A stretch of DNA of 64,000 bases. Origin: Rostratula benghalensis. Lineage: Eukaryota; Chordata; Aves; Charadriiformes; Rostratulidae. Positions 35,901-48,346 of the stretch are shown here, piece by piece. Both the position numbers and the translations under genes were made by a program. The notes beneath the pieces were generated by a model. It was not told where the DNA came from. It saw only the letters and a program-made list of their open reading frames with translations, and did not search any database. The stretch covers positions 2,563,464 to 2,627,463 of the forward strand of contig VXAI01000021.1 in assembly GCA_013399305.1 (NCBI GenBank). The letters are read 5' to 3'. The stretch's first letter is position 1. Every line of letters starts with the position of its first letter.

Positions 35901-38900
35901 CATGCACCATTACAGGTTAGGGGTTGACCTGCTGGAAAGCAGCTCTGCAGAGGGGGACCTGGGCTTCTTGGTGGACAAGTTGACCATGAGGCACCAATGA
36001 ACCCTGTGGCCAATGGCATCCTAGGGTGCTTTAAAAAGACCATGGCCAGCAGGTCTCACCCCCTACTCTGTCCTGGTGAGGCCACATCTGGAGTACTGTG
36101 TCTGGTTCTGGGCTCCCCAGTTCGAGAAAGACAAGAAACTACTAGAGGGAGTCCAGCAGAGGGCTATGAAGGTGGTCAAGGGACTGGAGCATCTCTCTTA
36201 TGAGGAAAGGCTGAGAGACCTGGGTCTGTTTAGCCTGGAGGAGAGTAGACTGAGAGGAGATCTCATCAATGCTTATAAATATCTAAAGGGTGGGTGTCGA
36301 GAGGATGGGAGCAGGCTCTTTTCGGTGGTGCCCAGTGACAGGACTAGGGTCAAGGGGCACAAACTGGAACACAGGAAATTCGGTCTGAACACAAGGAAAA
36401 AGGTCTTTACTGTGAGAGCGTGGAGCACTGGAACAGGCTGCCCAGAGAGGTTGTGAAGTCTCCTTCTCTGGAGGTCTTCAAAATCCACCTGGATGTGTTT
36501 CTGTCCAACCTGCTTTGGTGAACCTGGTTTGGCAGGGGGGGTTGGACTCTAGATGGTCTGCAGAGGTGCCTTCCAACCCCTACCATTCTGTGATTAAGCT
36601 GCTTGTCTAGCTAAATTACTCCATGTTCCCTCTGTCCCAGTGAACTTCAGACTTTCACTGAACATGATGTGTAAGTCCAGAACAGAAGCCTATGGCCTCA
36701 GGAACTTCAGAATGGGATGTATTACATCCTTTTTTTAAGCTACTTGGCTGTGATTATTTTGCTGGTTAGAATGTTTCAGTGCTTTGTTCTTGTGCACAGA
36801 TTTACTGATCAAGCTCTAATTTTTCATTTTGCAGGATCTGGCCTAGTTCTGTCCTGTGGGTCTAACTCTTTTGGACAGTTAGGAATTCCTCAAGTATCAA
36901 GTTCATACTTGATTCCACAAAAGATTGAGGTAAAGATTTAAAAGGAATTGTGCTTCAGAGCTCTGTTATTGCTTCCAGCAACTTGTAAAGGTTGTCTCAC
37001 CTCAGTGGGCTTTAAGCCAGAGTCTTCAAGTACTTTTACAGAGTTTGTCTGTTAAAGTAAACTTACAAAGTAAAGGACCAGAGATGGTTGTTGACCCAGA
37101 AATGAGAAGCTAAGGCTTATTGTATTGAAGTTTGCAAGGTGCCAGATGTGTTTTTCTACATGAAGGTATGTGCCTTCATTTTACTTTGTTGGAAGTTTTT
37201 GCTTAACAGCTCAAAGCAAAACAAAATGAGCCAACAATATTCCATCCCTGTAAAAAACGAACTTCATGATGGAGTTCAACAAAGTTAGCCATGCCAGTTC
37301 TTCTATCTATTGCTCTTGTGCTTTTTGTTCAGAGAACAGAGTACATGTGCTTTTTTAAAAGTGTGTTTGTAACTGTCAGTGTTTCTTCCCCCTGGGCAAG
37401 GACTGTAATATTATTTCTTGGCTGTAAAAACAGTTAGATAAAAATAAGCTTTGTCAACCCCAGAACAATAGGAATGTCAAAAAATGTGAAGTTTCAGGAA
37501 AATAGACTAAACTTTGTTTTACCACTTCTAAGATGAAAATTATTTTTGTTTTTGCATGTAAAGGAACTGACAGGTACATTGACTTGCTGCTTATCTGGAC
37601 TGCAGTATTTTCTAAACAGTATCAACTTCCAAGGAAATAGGATAAAAAGTTATACAATTTCTCTGTCGGGTATCCTCAATTGCAGATTTCAAATGTTGGC
37701 CTCTGACAGCATAGCTCAGCTTGTTCCTACAAGTTACATGGAGGTCCATGGTCATACTTGTTGGTGAGGCACTGCTCATTGTGAGTAGGGAGCTCAGAAT
37801 GTAGCCCAAAACTAATTGCTTTGTAATGTTTTAAGTAGCAGGTACTGAGACTTCTGTAACATCAGAAAAGCTTTCCTGTTGTTGGCTATAAGCCTAACAG
37901 ATTAGAATTCCTGTGGGAAATTTATTTAATAAATCCCCAATTTACAGTGTAGTTTCTTATTTAGAGAACACTAATGAAACTCTGGTCTGTCCACATGACC
38001 TTTCATGTCTAATGAAAGCAATAACATCATAGCAGAAGGGATACTCAGACAAGAAATTTAGCCTCATGGCTAATGCCACATAGTCCTTTTTTTCTTTAAT
38101 GTAAGAGAGGAACTCACTAGGTAACTCTTAGTGAATAGGGGTTAACCTGCCTGTTGTTTCTGTATGTCCTGTTGTTTCCAGAGAGCATCATTCCAGTATG
38201 GTACCTTGAAAATGGCAGTATTGACAGTGCTAATCTGAATCTGTGTCCTCCCTCACCATGTGAACAGTTCAGTTATCCAGAATGCTTTCTCTTTTGGATT
38301 GTATCTTGCTAAATGCTTGGTCTTGATGCCATCTATTTTAAATAGTGTTACATCTGTGAGAAGAATAATAGATTTGTGGAGTACCTGGAAGGGGAGAAGT
38401 GCCACAATTCAAGTACCTTGTGCAAACTTAAGTCACTCATGTTATGCACACATGACTTGGTATAGTAATATTTTGTATGATTATATTGGGCGACCTTCAG
38501 TGGCAGAGGTGGTACTATCAACTGTATTCTTTGTGGTCAGAGGACCTGGTAAGACACAACAGCTTGGTGAAACTTACTGCTTGTCACTGGTATTTGCGGA
38601 GGTTTTGGTGTAATTCATGAGGGAGAAACACTGAGTTAAGATATAAACATATATGTGTGGCCAAGAAGATTCCTTTTTCTCATGAGGATATTGACTGTGG
38701 CTTTTATTTATTGCCACAAAGTTGTACATCTAGTTGCTTTGTTTGTTTTTTTTTTTTTTAAGATGTTCTCACTAATTTTTTTTTTTGCCAAAATTTACTT
38801 ACTTTGTGATACAAAATGTTGATATGCATTGTGACATGCAGGCTGTCATTGCAAAAACTACTTTCATGGCATTGAAACACTTCTGTGTTTTGCATATTTT

Positions 38901-41873
38901 GCTTTTAGAGGCACTAAATTCAAAAAGCAAATAAAATATATTTTTGTTTTACTTGAGTAGTCGCTTAAAGAGAAGGTGGTGGATGTTGCTGCAGGACTGA
39001 GACATGCCCTTGCTGCTACAGGTAAATATGTTGTCATTTTACTGTTGTTTCAGTAATAAATGAAATGGAGTTTAAATGGCTTGGAGGGGGAGGAAAGAAG
39101 ACGAAATTTATTTTAGCTTCTATGTATTTATTTTTTACAATTGAGGAACAACAAACTATACATGCTCTTTTATTTTGGTTTAATTTTACATGAACTTTAG
39201 TATGGGTTCCAGGTAGTGGAGTCTAAATGAAGATGCAGAGGAGAAGAATGGGATCTCTGATGCCTGTATGAAGCTTCCCTGAGCTCTGCACTCAGTGGAC
39301 ATCTTGATTCAGGGCTATTGTCAAGTATCTGAAAGGTCCTGAGGAGAAGACAAGTGACTTTACCGTCACTGGACTTACTGGGTTGCATGCAAAATCACAG
39401 AATTGTAGGGGTTGGGAGAGATCTGGAGTCCTCCCTCCCTGACAAAGCAGAGTCACCTAGGGCAGGCTGGACAGGAACGCATCCAGGCACTATTTTGAAT
39501 ATCTCCAGAGACGGAGATTCCATCACCTCACTGGACAGTCTTTTCCAGCCTGTAAACAAATTAGCATGAAGAGGAAAGGGTGGAGAAATTGCAATGAACT
39601 TACAGACTTACAGTAATAAATTGTGTCCGTGCCAGAGGCACTACAGCTATGGGACTTCTGTTACTCAGTATAGGCCTCAGAGACTAGAGGCAAGTTGCTT
39701 AGTATCTTCTTGGATTTCTTACCTGTATAGATGAGACTACAACTGTTTGTTGCTTGACGACTTCACCAGGGTTATCTGTATGTTTATGAAGATTATTTTT
39801 GGCACTAAGGTCTTCTAAAATGTAATTTGAATCAGTGAAAATGAAATGAACGTACTTTTAAAAGTAATTAATGAGTTAAGGGATTTTGTTGGTGGTTGAT
39901 GTGTTTTAATCTCTTCTCTCTGTTTCCTCTGGAAAGAGAGCGGTCTGGTGTTTCAGTGGGGAACTGGCATGGCATCTCGGGCAAAGCGTGCAAGCCAAGG
40001 GAAAACCCTCCCCCCGTTCTTGACAGCAAAGGAGCCCTGTGAAGTAAGAGGTAATTCAGGAATCAGACTCCTCTGTAAGTGGATAGAGTAGAAATGTCAG
40101 TTGTAGTGGCGTGTAGCATCCTTTTATTATAAAGCTGCTTGGTATTAAAAACATGGAGTATCTGAAGGATAGAACGAGCATACAAAGTTGTAATCTATGG
40201 GGGAAAATGCTAGTGAGTCTTCAATGTCTATGCCCAAAAGCAGAGCCTTTTGTTACAAAATTCATCATTATCCTGTTAAGCTTGATGCAGCTCTGTTTTA
40301 TGTCTAAGCATGAAATAATGTCTGCTGTACAGATTTTCTAAGACTGTCTATTCTCTAGGCCTGGAAGATGTAAAGGTGAAGAAGGTTGCTGCAGGCTCCT
40401 ATCATTCGGTGTCACTCACAGGTAGGCCTTAGGCATAGAAGTGAAAGTTCTTGTCTCTGCCAATAAAGATCTTTGTGCTTTGGAAATGTTTGGAAATGTC
40501 AGTTCTGGTTAGACTGGTAAAATTTGATCTGGCCTTGGTAATGCTAGTTAACTGTTTTGTAGTAATTTCAGATTTTGAGAATTTTTGATTTTTTAACAGC
40601 TGGATTCATGTTTTAAATTCTCCAAATTCTGTGGTTTTTCTTGGAGTCAGGTGTGACATAGCCCTTATGAGTAAGTAAGGGTCTGGGCTCTTAATGGTTA
40701 GGAACCCTGAAAGGATTTGTTGAAGCACATGGTGTTGGACAAGTCTCTGGAGCTGCAGCATGATGCTTCATTGGGTAACCAAGTGGGTCAGCGCTGGAAC
40801 CAGTGCAACCCTTGGTCCATGGAGAAAGGGTATGTTAGGTGGTTGTCCCAGGGCAGACTGCTGTGGCTATCCTACTTCTCCTATGTGAGCTAATGCCTTT
40901 GCCTGGGCTTGTGCTCTGCAGGAGTGTAAGATGGTGTGAAATTATCTTAGGTGGCTCTCATATAACAGTGTGCTGATCTGAGTGAGGTAATACAAGAGCA
41001 CAAGGCTTATTCAAAATAATAGGAAAGTTGCTTTAATTAGGAATTAGTCTACCATTTGTTCTTTGTTCTTCAGGCAGTACTCCTGTGCTGGGGTATTAAG
41101 TATCTGTTAGTAAAAGTCTAATAGAGATTTATTATATTTTATTTTGGCAGACTGGAAAAAAGAGACACAGCATAGCTTCCCATGCTGTAATCTTACAATT
41201 TTGAAGTGTGGAAAATATATTGAACTTATAAAGACAAGTCTTTGCCAAACTTCACAGAAATAAGTTCTTAGCAAATATGCAGCCATCTGGTCTCTCTGTC
41301 ATCATTAAGTGGAGCACTGGAGTATTTGCTTATGCAGATCTACAGAGATTTAGCTGTATGGGGCGATGTTACAAGATGTTAATTTTACTGAATTCTGTGA
41401 TATAAAGTGTATGTGTGATTAATGAAGAGCTATAAGGACAAATAGAATCTACTTTAGCTCGTTAGCATGCTGTATTGAGAGAGTGGACAGATTATTCAGT
41501 CTGCAGCTCTTGTAGAGGAGGTGAGAGACTGTAATGCAGGGCAGGAGCAGCTGGCCAGGCTTCCTAGTTAATAGTGTGCACACGTGTGGTAAAAAACAGT
41601 AGGAAAAAGCATAGAGTGGAAGCACAAATTGAATGAAACATTGTTCTTTCCTCAGCATCACTGAGTAGTGTTCTATTTCACTTTCAACAAACTTTACTTC
41701 TCTGTTGATTGTAGATGAAGGACACCTGTATGTCTGGGGTAGCAACAAACACGGGCAGCTAGTGAGCAAAGAGCTCTTTCTTGCTGAGCCTAAGAAGATT
41801 GAGATTCACTTTTTCTCCAATGAAAAGATTGGAGCAGTTTGGAGTGGCTGGACCCACTTGGTGGCACAAACAG
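32922..41873 (+). CDS. SERGEF: SERGEF: secretion-regulating guanine nucleotide exchange factor (gene span, partial: exons 1-8)
   Basis: RCC1-like protein (also DelGEF), predicted to form a seven-bladed beta-propeller. In mammals it has been linked to control of secretion and binds the exocyst protein Sec5. Eight exons join in phase to 811 coding bases, about 270 residues of the roughly 458 known for human. Blade-type repeats are visible: [16 protein letters not shown] (9-24), [16 protein letters not shown] (61-76), [12 protein letters not shown] (114-125), FQWGTG (164-169) and [11 protein letters not shown] (222-232), each followed by a GGGHS-, CGWDF-, AGLRH-, AGSYHS- or SGWTH-type turn. The remaining blades and C-terminus are not in the window; no further exon was found in the 22 kb after exon 8. 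Same strand as TPH1, and the same neighbour order as in human. Confidence 0.94.
33146..33164. repeat. A19 homopolymer
   Basis: Run of 19 A inside the CpG-rich start of SERGEF intron 1. Confidence 0.93.
33476..33509. repeat. G13 / C10 inverted homopolymer pair
   Basis: Thirteen G (33,476-33,488), an 11-base spacer, then ten C (33,500-33,509). It can fold as a hairpin, and with the GGG and GGGG runs at 33,448-33,455 it also has G-quadruplex potential. Confidence 0.92.
33894..33931. repeat. G9 / C8-G5 inverted homopolymer pair
   Basis: Nine G (33,894-33,902), 16 bases, eight C (33,919-33,926) followed directly by five G. Same type of structure as the pair 400 bases before. Confidence 0.9.
34686..34824 (+). 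CDS. SERGEF: SERGEF exon 2
   Basis: First RCC1-type repeat: [20 protein letters not shown] and [13 protein letters not shown] (residues 9-54). Acceptor TTTAAAG, donor ACTG|GTAAAA, phase 1. Confidence 0.95.
35556..35711 (+). CDS. SERGEF: SERGEF exon 3
   Basis: Second repeat: [20 protein letters not shown] and [15 protein letters not shown] (residues 56-106). The usual QLGLGH reads QLGLDH, a Gly-to-Asp change within the repeat. Acceptor TTTTCAG, donor GTAG|GTAAAT. Confidence 0.95.
35827..36595 (+). mobile_element. CR1 LINE, 3' part, sense, in SERGEF intron 3
   Basis: Plus-strand CR1 ORF2 remains: [40 protein letters not shown] and [20 protein letters not shown], then the 3' tail ending TTCCAACCCCTACCATTCTGTGA. 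The upstream part begins near the CR1 segment GGAGAGAACCTAATGAAG. Frameshifts near 36,000-36,080 and a broken C-terminus show it is dead. Same strand as the host gene. Confidence 0.93.
36835..36929 (+). CDS. SERGEF: SERGEF exon 4
   Basis: Third repeat: [20 protein letters not shown] (residues 108-127) to PQKIE (138). Acceptor TTTGCAG, donor GAG|GTAAAG, ending in phase 0. Confidence 0.95.
38961..39021 (+). CDS. SERGEF: SERGEF exon 5
   Basis: Short 61-base exon: [20 protein letters not shown] (residues 139-158). AAGLRHA matches the human protein. Acceptor TGAGTAG, donor ACAG|GTAAAT. Confidence 0.93.
39394..39552 (-). mobile_element. CR1 3' end fragment, antisense, in SERGEF intron 5
   Basis: Begins with the complement of a CR1 tail (ATCACAGAATTGTAGGGGTTG) and continues through GGACAGGAACGCATCCAGGC and TTTTGAATATCTCCAGAGA, the complement of the CR1 ORF2 C-terminus (LEIFK-type segment). 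About 160 bases. Confidence 0.88.
39937..40050 (+). CDS. SERGEF: SERGEF exon 6
   Basis: Encodes [20 protein letters not shown] and [15 protein letters not shown] (residues 159-196). TAKEP and FQWGTG match human. An alternative GT lies five bases before the end (GAA|GTAAGA), but the chosen donor (AGAG|GTAATT) keeps the phase with exon 7. The acceptor GGAAAG is weak. Confidence 0.9.
40359..40421 (+). CDS. SERGEF: SERGEF exon 7
   Basis: 63-base exon: [20 protein letters not shown] (residues 198-217), the turn of the next propeller blade. Acceptor CTCTAG, donor ACAG|GTAGGC. Confidence 0.93.
41715..41873 (+). CDS. SERGEF: SERGEF exon 8
   Basis: Encodes [16 protein letters not shown] (218-233) and [15 protein letters not shown], another RCC1-type repeat. 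Acceptor TTGTAG, donor ACAG|GTATGG, phase 1. Last SERGEF exon in the window. Confidence 0.95.
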
Positions 41874-44489
41874 GTATGGTAGCCAAAAAGCAGTAACATA
41901 TGGCACTAAAATAGTAAATTGTCTTTATTGCATGTAAACAGTGTTCTTCCTCGCTGATACTGGTTGGATGCAGAGTTTTGCAGTGGTTGTCTCTTGAAAA
42001 TGAGAAGGACAGACATCCTTTGGCTTCTGTCCCTGGAGTATTATTGTGCTTATAGATTAGAGGGCCTAGAGTCTTTCATAAATGCAGTAGCACCTGTGTG
42101 TATGCACTAGAGGAATGTAGTGTCCCTGCATCATCAAGTAACTGGTATACCAGAATATATATATGATCTTGTAAAGATCATTGCTGGGTGAGTGATGACA
42201 TTATCTGTGGAGGGAGAAGAATTTGGTGGAACACTTGCTTCATGAAATAGATGCAGTTATATTTTCCTACCTCTTCCAAGATACGTGACTGTATTGGTCA
42301 GGAAAATACGGGCAAAACTCTCATTTAGGGCACAGGAATTAGGGAGAGGGGGAAAGATAATTCTGAGCAAGTGTCTGTCTGAAAGGCGTGAGGGTGTAGA
42401 TATGTACCATTCCCAGGTTAGTGGAGTGTTAGCTGAGGATCTTAAGAACAGGGATAGCTGAGGACCCTCTGTTGCTGCCATCCCATTTGAGAAGACATGA
42501 TCTCATTGCAGGAAGTGAAATAAATTACATGGTTTTGCACAGCTGTGCTAATGTTTCTGTACCTCAAGAATGAGCCTAGCCTTTTGTGCTGCTCTTCTTT
42601 ACTAAAGTGTTTTAAGGACAAATCAAATAATGTGTGCAGAAGAAGGTGAATAAACTAAAATAATCTGGCTTGTATGTGTGTTGGTTGTGGTCAAACCCAG
42701 AAAATATTTAGAAAAGCTCAGTTAAAAGAGGCGTCATTAGACTTGAAGAGCATCCCCTGAAGTTGAAATGAAAAAATATGTTATGTTGAAGCCATACCTT
42801 CCAGGGAACCTTTCCAGTACAGACAATGTGACAGCTTGCCATATGCAGAGGGCTGTAGGGTTAGATTCTTTCCTAAGGAGAGAGAAGTAATGACTAAAAG
42901 GATGGTTGGTCTGATAAACGTCACTTGAATGCATTTGTATTGCTGCTCCGTTATGAAATGCAAAGGCAGGAGAGAAAGGTAGATGAGACATCTGGAACTA
43001 TTTTGTGGTTTCATGTGATAATAGTCTGTGCTATTCACTTCCCCTGTTGCACACTGTGCTGTGGTAGTTAAGAGTAACAGGAGGATGAAGGTCTTCCATA
43101 TAACCCTGACAGTTCTATTTGCTCTATAAGCAGAGGTAGCATATGTGCATTTCTGCTTTTGCTTTGTATAAACTGCCAGGTGAAGAAATGAAGAAGTGTT
43201 TTTCCTGGAGTCACACTGGAGGTGGAAGAGCATGTTGGTCTATCGGGAGAGAACCTGTTTGTTAGGAAAACTATGGAGGGGACAACAGATCTGTTACTGA
43301 TATTTACTGGGTTCTGTAATTATGGGTACTGGTTCAGGTAGTGCTTAGCCTTCCATATGGATAGCTTTATTTAAATAGAATTCTTACATGCCCATAGGTC
43401 AGCACGTGCCTATGTCTTCTATTAAATTGGTGCTGTAAATCATGAAACAGACATGCGGTAACGTCTTTTGCTGTGTAAGAAATGTGTGTGTTTTAATAAT
43501 CATATACTGTGAACTCTTGGGGCTATAATTTGGAGGGATGTGCTGCATGACTAGAGAAACAAATTGGTTAAAGGTTCTATTTTGTAGCATTCACTGTTTG
43601 ACATCGAAGTACCAGAGAAAGAGCACGTAAAAAAACCCCCAAACCCTGCATTATTCTAGCTGCTTTCTTAGCTATTGAAAATAAATGATTGAACGTTGAC
43701 TTTTAGAAGATGCTCTACTAAAAATTTCAGAGCTGTAATCAGTGCTACATGTACTTGGAAAGCTTTCAGCTGGAGTAAAGGAATTTCTCAATGTATTTTT
43801 CTTGAATAAAGTGCTTAGTGTCATTTTCACTGGAACAGAAACAGTAGGAAAAAACCACTGGCCAGTCAGGATAACCTAATTCTTAAAAAGAGGGTATTGT
43901 CAACGTGGTTTCCCTTGCTTCACTGTTTCTTAAAAATGCATACCTCCTATGTAAAATTTCCCCAAAGTTTTAGTAACTGTAGTGTTGATACTTAATCCAT
44001 GGCCATTACAGAAATGAAGTGATTATTTTAGTAAGTGATTTTAAGATGAAAAAAAAAAGTGACTTTTTTTTTGGGTGTGTGAATATTTGAAAGGAATTTA
44101 AATAAAAATAGGCAGACTTTTTACATCTGCATTAGAAAACTGGCCAAGCGATGCAGTGGCATAAGTTATTGCTGAAACTGATTTTTTTGTATTTAGAATT
44201 TTAAATGTCTTTGAAAGTCGATGGACCTGAACCTTTATCATCCAGAATTAGATTTTCAATGACTTTTGGTCAGAATCTCATTATTGCTCAGCTACTAGAT
44301 ATAATGTGAAATAAGCACTTAACTGTTTCTGAAAAAATCACTCACTGCCTGTGATCAAGCCTGCAGCTAAGAAACTGAAAAATGCAGCCTAGTTGAATAC
44401 TTCTCACTGCAGGTAGTTCTTCCTCCATTATTTTTACCTCTTGCTTCCAAAGTGCTTCTTCAGTTTCCTGGTGCTGACGCTATGTGTAC

Positions 44490-44825
44490 CAGTGGTCTCC
44501 AAACTTCATTGATTGTGCGCTTGTATCAGTAAAATTTTTGTTTTGAGCATGCATCCCCAAGATGTGTGTACTTGTTTGTTTATAAATTATAGACATATGT
44601 TACTATATTACACAAACTATAAAGCATGCACAATACAAATTTCGAAAAGAATGCTATAAGATGAAGTAAACACTACTTAAAATATTGTTTTATTAGCTGA
44701 ATCAAAGCCATCAATACTTTATTAATAAATTAAAATATTAACTTATTTTTTATTTTCTTCCTGGCCTCCAGTGGATTCTTTTGCACATCCCCTGGGCTGC
44801 ATTTGCTCTGCTTTGGAGACCACTG
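44490..44825. mobile_element. hAT/Charlie-like non-autonomous DNA transposon
   Basis: The 336-base element begins CAGTGGTCTCCAAACTT and ends CTTTGGAGACCACTG: the ends are inverted repeats of about 14 bases (CAGTGGTCTCCAAA and its complement) of the hAT-Charlie type. The flanking 8-mers ATGTGTAC and ATATAAAC match at 5 of 8 positions, as expected for an old 8-bp target duplication. There is no transposase reading frame. The interior is AT-rich and has CATCCCC- and CCCCTGGG-type blocks near the two ends. Confidence 0.82.
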
Positions 44826-47644
44826 ATATAAACAGTTCCTGTTCACTTTACTCTGGAAAGTTCCACAATTACTGGAAAAGAAGCAAAATAGAGTGATTTT
44901 TGAACACGGGAGACCACAAGGAATATTGTAATAATATGCTTCTCTCTGTTCTTTGTGGAAGGTAAGAGCATACTTTGGAAAGGTGTTGCAGTGTATAGAG
45001 GGATTTTGCTGCATGAAAGAATGGATAAGTTTTTTTTTAGTTAATAGTCTTAGCATGATGCAAAATTTAGTAGTTCAACATTTGTGTTATTTTATCTGAA
45101 GTCTAGTGTTTCCACAGAAGGTAGTGGAATTTTAAGAAGCCATTACATATACTTGGATTTCTGTTTGGAATTTTTTTTCCCCCCAGAACATTCATCCCAG
45201 TCAGGGTAGTAATAATAAAACACTCATAATTGCAGCTCTCTCTTGACAGTAAATTAAAACCTTTCTGATTGGAAAGACACAGGAAGAAACTGGGTGGATA
45301 AAAGCTGGACACGGTGTTCGTGTGTAAATTCACAAATTCTGCCATTTCAGAATGACATTTTGATCTTTATCTGCCAGATGAGCAGTGCTTGACTGCAGAA
45401 CTAATGGAACACTGAAAAGTAAATGAGACAGTAATGTTGTAAAAAGCAGCCTTCTGGAGGAATAGTGGGCAGTTTCATGGAGGCAGGGGCTTGACACTTT
45501 TAAAGTGAGTCCAGGCAAGTTACCAACTTTGTTATCAGACAAGAAGGAATACAGCATAAGCATTTTTTATTAGATTTTCCCTCTTACATAAACTAACCTT
45601 TTATAAAGACTTGCTTTATTTTTCCTTTATGCTATTGGCAAAATTTTGCATTGTAACCTAAAGCAAAACAAACTCCCCCCTTTCTTCCCCATTGTTCTTA
45701 GAAGTGATTTTAATTGTTCCTTTAATACCCCCATCTCTTTAGATATGTTATATTCTCATATATCTCATGTATCTCATTCAGCAACTGTGTTGCAAGTCCT
45801 GTTTCCTGTCATTTCTCATTAGAGTTTGGTCAAGTCTCATTTTATTTGCTGCATCACAAAGCAGTTCAGGCTCAGGAAGTTAATTCCTGAGAAATGAATT
45901 TCTTTGACTTGAAAATGTTAAGGAATGTTTTCATAGGATGTTGTGTCTTTGATCCTCATCAGCTTCAATTCATTATTCTTTTCAATCACAGACGTGTCTT
46001 TGAACTATATCTGTTTTATACAATTTTACTGTAAAGTAGCTTACAAAATCCTTCAAGAAAGACAATTACGTCTTTTTCTCCCTTGATTACTGATTCCTAC
46101 AGAGGAGACAAACAAGGAGGTTTTGTGGAACTACTAGTATTCCTTCAAAATAGGGAATAATTTCCTACTAGTGATGGTCCTAGTTGATGATGGCTGGTTC
46201 AAAAAGATAAGGTTAAGAGACCCTGATTTCTTTTTGATCAGGTCTCTGATAAGATGTGAATTTCTTAAGGTGTCTTTGGTTTAGTTACTATTTTCTGCGT
46301 GAATGCTTGTATCAAGTTAATTTCAGGCATCCTTTTCAATGATGACAGGGCAGTACTGGTATTGCTGTATGTGAAGGACAGACCAGATGAGTTCTTCTGG
46401 CCTTCAGGCTCTGTGAAATGTCCTGCTTCCTGTCCAGCGTTCTGCCTAATGGCACAGGGAGCACCACTGCAGTGTAGCTGATAGTATTTTTGAATAATAA
46501 CAAGCAGCTGTCTTGCACTGGTCTGCTTAGCAATGTCAACTTTAGTTTGTGGTCCTTCTGAAGTTGATGCAAACCCTTTGAGGGTAACTGCTGAAGGAGA
46601 GGTTATTGCTTACATCATTTAAAAGAGGGCTGAGTTGTGGCCTATAATGCTGAAGATGTAAATTAGGCTACTTTGGGAAATGATAGAACCTATCCGACTT
46701 GAAGGCAACCTGAATATAGCAAGAGAACTCTTTTGAAGACTTAGAGGTGAACCATCAGCTTCAATTCAAAACAAGTTATTTTCTTTTTAACTGGGATGTC
46801 TAATACGTAAGCTTTCTTAGTCTGGTGTTTTGTTTTCTAAGTATGCTCCTGAATATGTTCACCAATCTATTTTTCATGTACCGACGCGTGAATTTATGCC
46901 TTATTTGAGCTCAGGTAAAGAATTCCAAACTCTTTCACCCAGAAGGAGTTACCTTAAAAATGCAGTTAAAATGGTATTTCTGCTGCTTGTACAAAACTGC
47001 CTACAGCTAAAAGGACTTGGAAGAACAAAATACTTTGATATAATCTCAATAATGTTCCGAATTCTCATTCCAAGTCTGCAGCTGAATTTGTGTGTCTTAG
47101 AACATCACTTGACATCATGTTGTTCAAGGCCACAAAACCCCACTCTGAAATGGCCTGACGTGTTAGTGCCCTACACGGTAAAAGAGAATCCATCACCTGA
47201 AGCAAATGGAAACGTGTCCCTTGAAAGGCTGAGAGCAGAACGAAGGAGTATTTCTAATTAGCTGACCTGAAACGGAGGCTTCCTGCTGTAATTGCACTTG
47301 GAAGTGCTTTCTCCCATGCCGGTCACTAGGTGAAGCTCCCCGGCGCTGCCGGTAAGTGATGCAGCGGCTGGGGAGTAACTGCGGGGAGGCGAAGGGCAAG
47401 GCCGCCGCTCCCTGGCACCGAGCAGTGCGGCTTCTGCCCACTAGAGGTCCCCTCCCCTTTTCCTGTGGACCAGGCCGCGGCAGCCGTCCTCCAGCTGAGG
47501 AAAGCTTGCTCTCTTTGCCTTGGGTTGTTCAGCCCCTCACTAGGACAGCAAATGCTGACTTTATTATTATTTTTTCCCCTTCAATTTTCAAATTTGTTTT
47601 AAAATAAATTTATGTATTATGTATTATTTATGTATTTAAAATAA

Positions 47645-48346
47645 ATGTATCAATACAGACTAGGCGATGAGGTATTAGGAAGCAGCCCTGAAGAAAGGGA
47701 CTTTGGGGGTGCTGGTGGACAAGAAGCTGGACATGAGCAGGCAGTGTGCACTTGCAGCATCAAAAGAAGTGGTGCCAGCAGGTCCAGAGAAGTGATTCTG
47801 CCACTTTGCTCTGCTCTGGTGAGACCTCACCTGGAGTACTGTATGGAGGTCTGGAGCCCCCAATACAGGAAGGACATGGACCTGATGGAGCGGGTCTAGA
47901 GGAGGGCCACAAAAATGTTCAAGGGGTTGGGGCACCTCTGCTACGAGGACAGGCTGAGGGAGCTGGGGTTGTTGAGCCTGGAGAAGAGGAGGCTCCGGGG
48001 AGACCTAATAGCAACCTTCCAGTACCTGAAAGGGGCCTACAGGAAGGCTGGGGAGAGCCTGTTTACAAAGGCCTGTAGTGACAGGACGAGGGGCAATGAG
48101 TTAAAACTGAAGAAAAGCAGATTTAGATTGGATATTAGGAAAAAAGTCTTTACAATGAGAGTAGTGGAGCACTGGAACAGGTTGCCCAGGGAGGTGGTTG
48201 AGGCTCCTTCCCTGGAGACATTCAAGGGGAGACTTGACAAGGCCCTGGGCAACCTGGCCTGATTGGGGGTGTCCCTGCTGACTGTGGGGAGGCCGGACTA
48301 GATGACCTTTAAAGGTCCCTTCCGGCCCAGATGATTCTATGATTCT
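47645..48346 (+). mobile_element. CR1 LINE, 3' part, sense
   Basis: CR1 ORF2 C-terminal region: [59 protein letters not shown] and [17 protein letters not shown]. The tail is GGTCCCTTCCGGCCCAGATG followed by ATTCTATGATTCT. A frameshift lies near 47,700-47,790 and a CAG-to-TAG nonsense change is at 47,897-47,899 (ERV*RRA). Best preserved CR1 in the window. An AT-rich low-complexity block precedes it at 47,597-47,645. Confidence 0.94.

Noticed and set aside
36076..36456. 126-codon plus-strand frame as a host gene
   Set aside because: It reads as CR1 ORF2 (VRPHLEYC..., [14 protein letters not shown]) and is part of the CR1 in SERGEF intron 3.
46382..46420. Possible very old CR1/L3 3' end (GACCAGATGAGTTCTTCTGG)
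   Set aside because: The similarity covers only about 35 bases and cannot be told from chance without a repeat library.
47915..48262. 115-codon plus-strand frame as a host gene
   Set aside because: It is the CR1 ORF2 C-terminus, in the same frame as the fragment before the TAG at 47,897.
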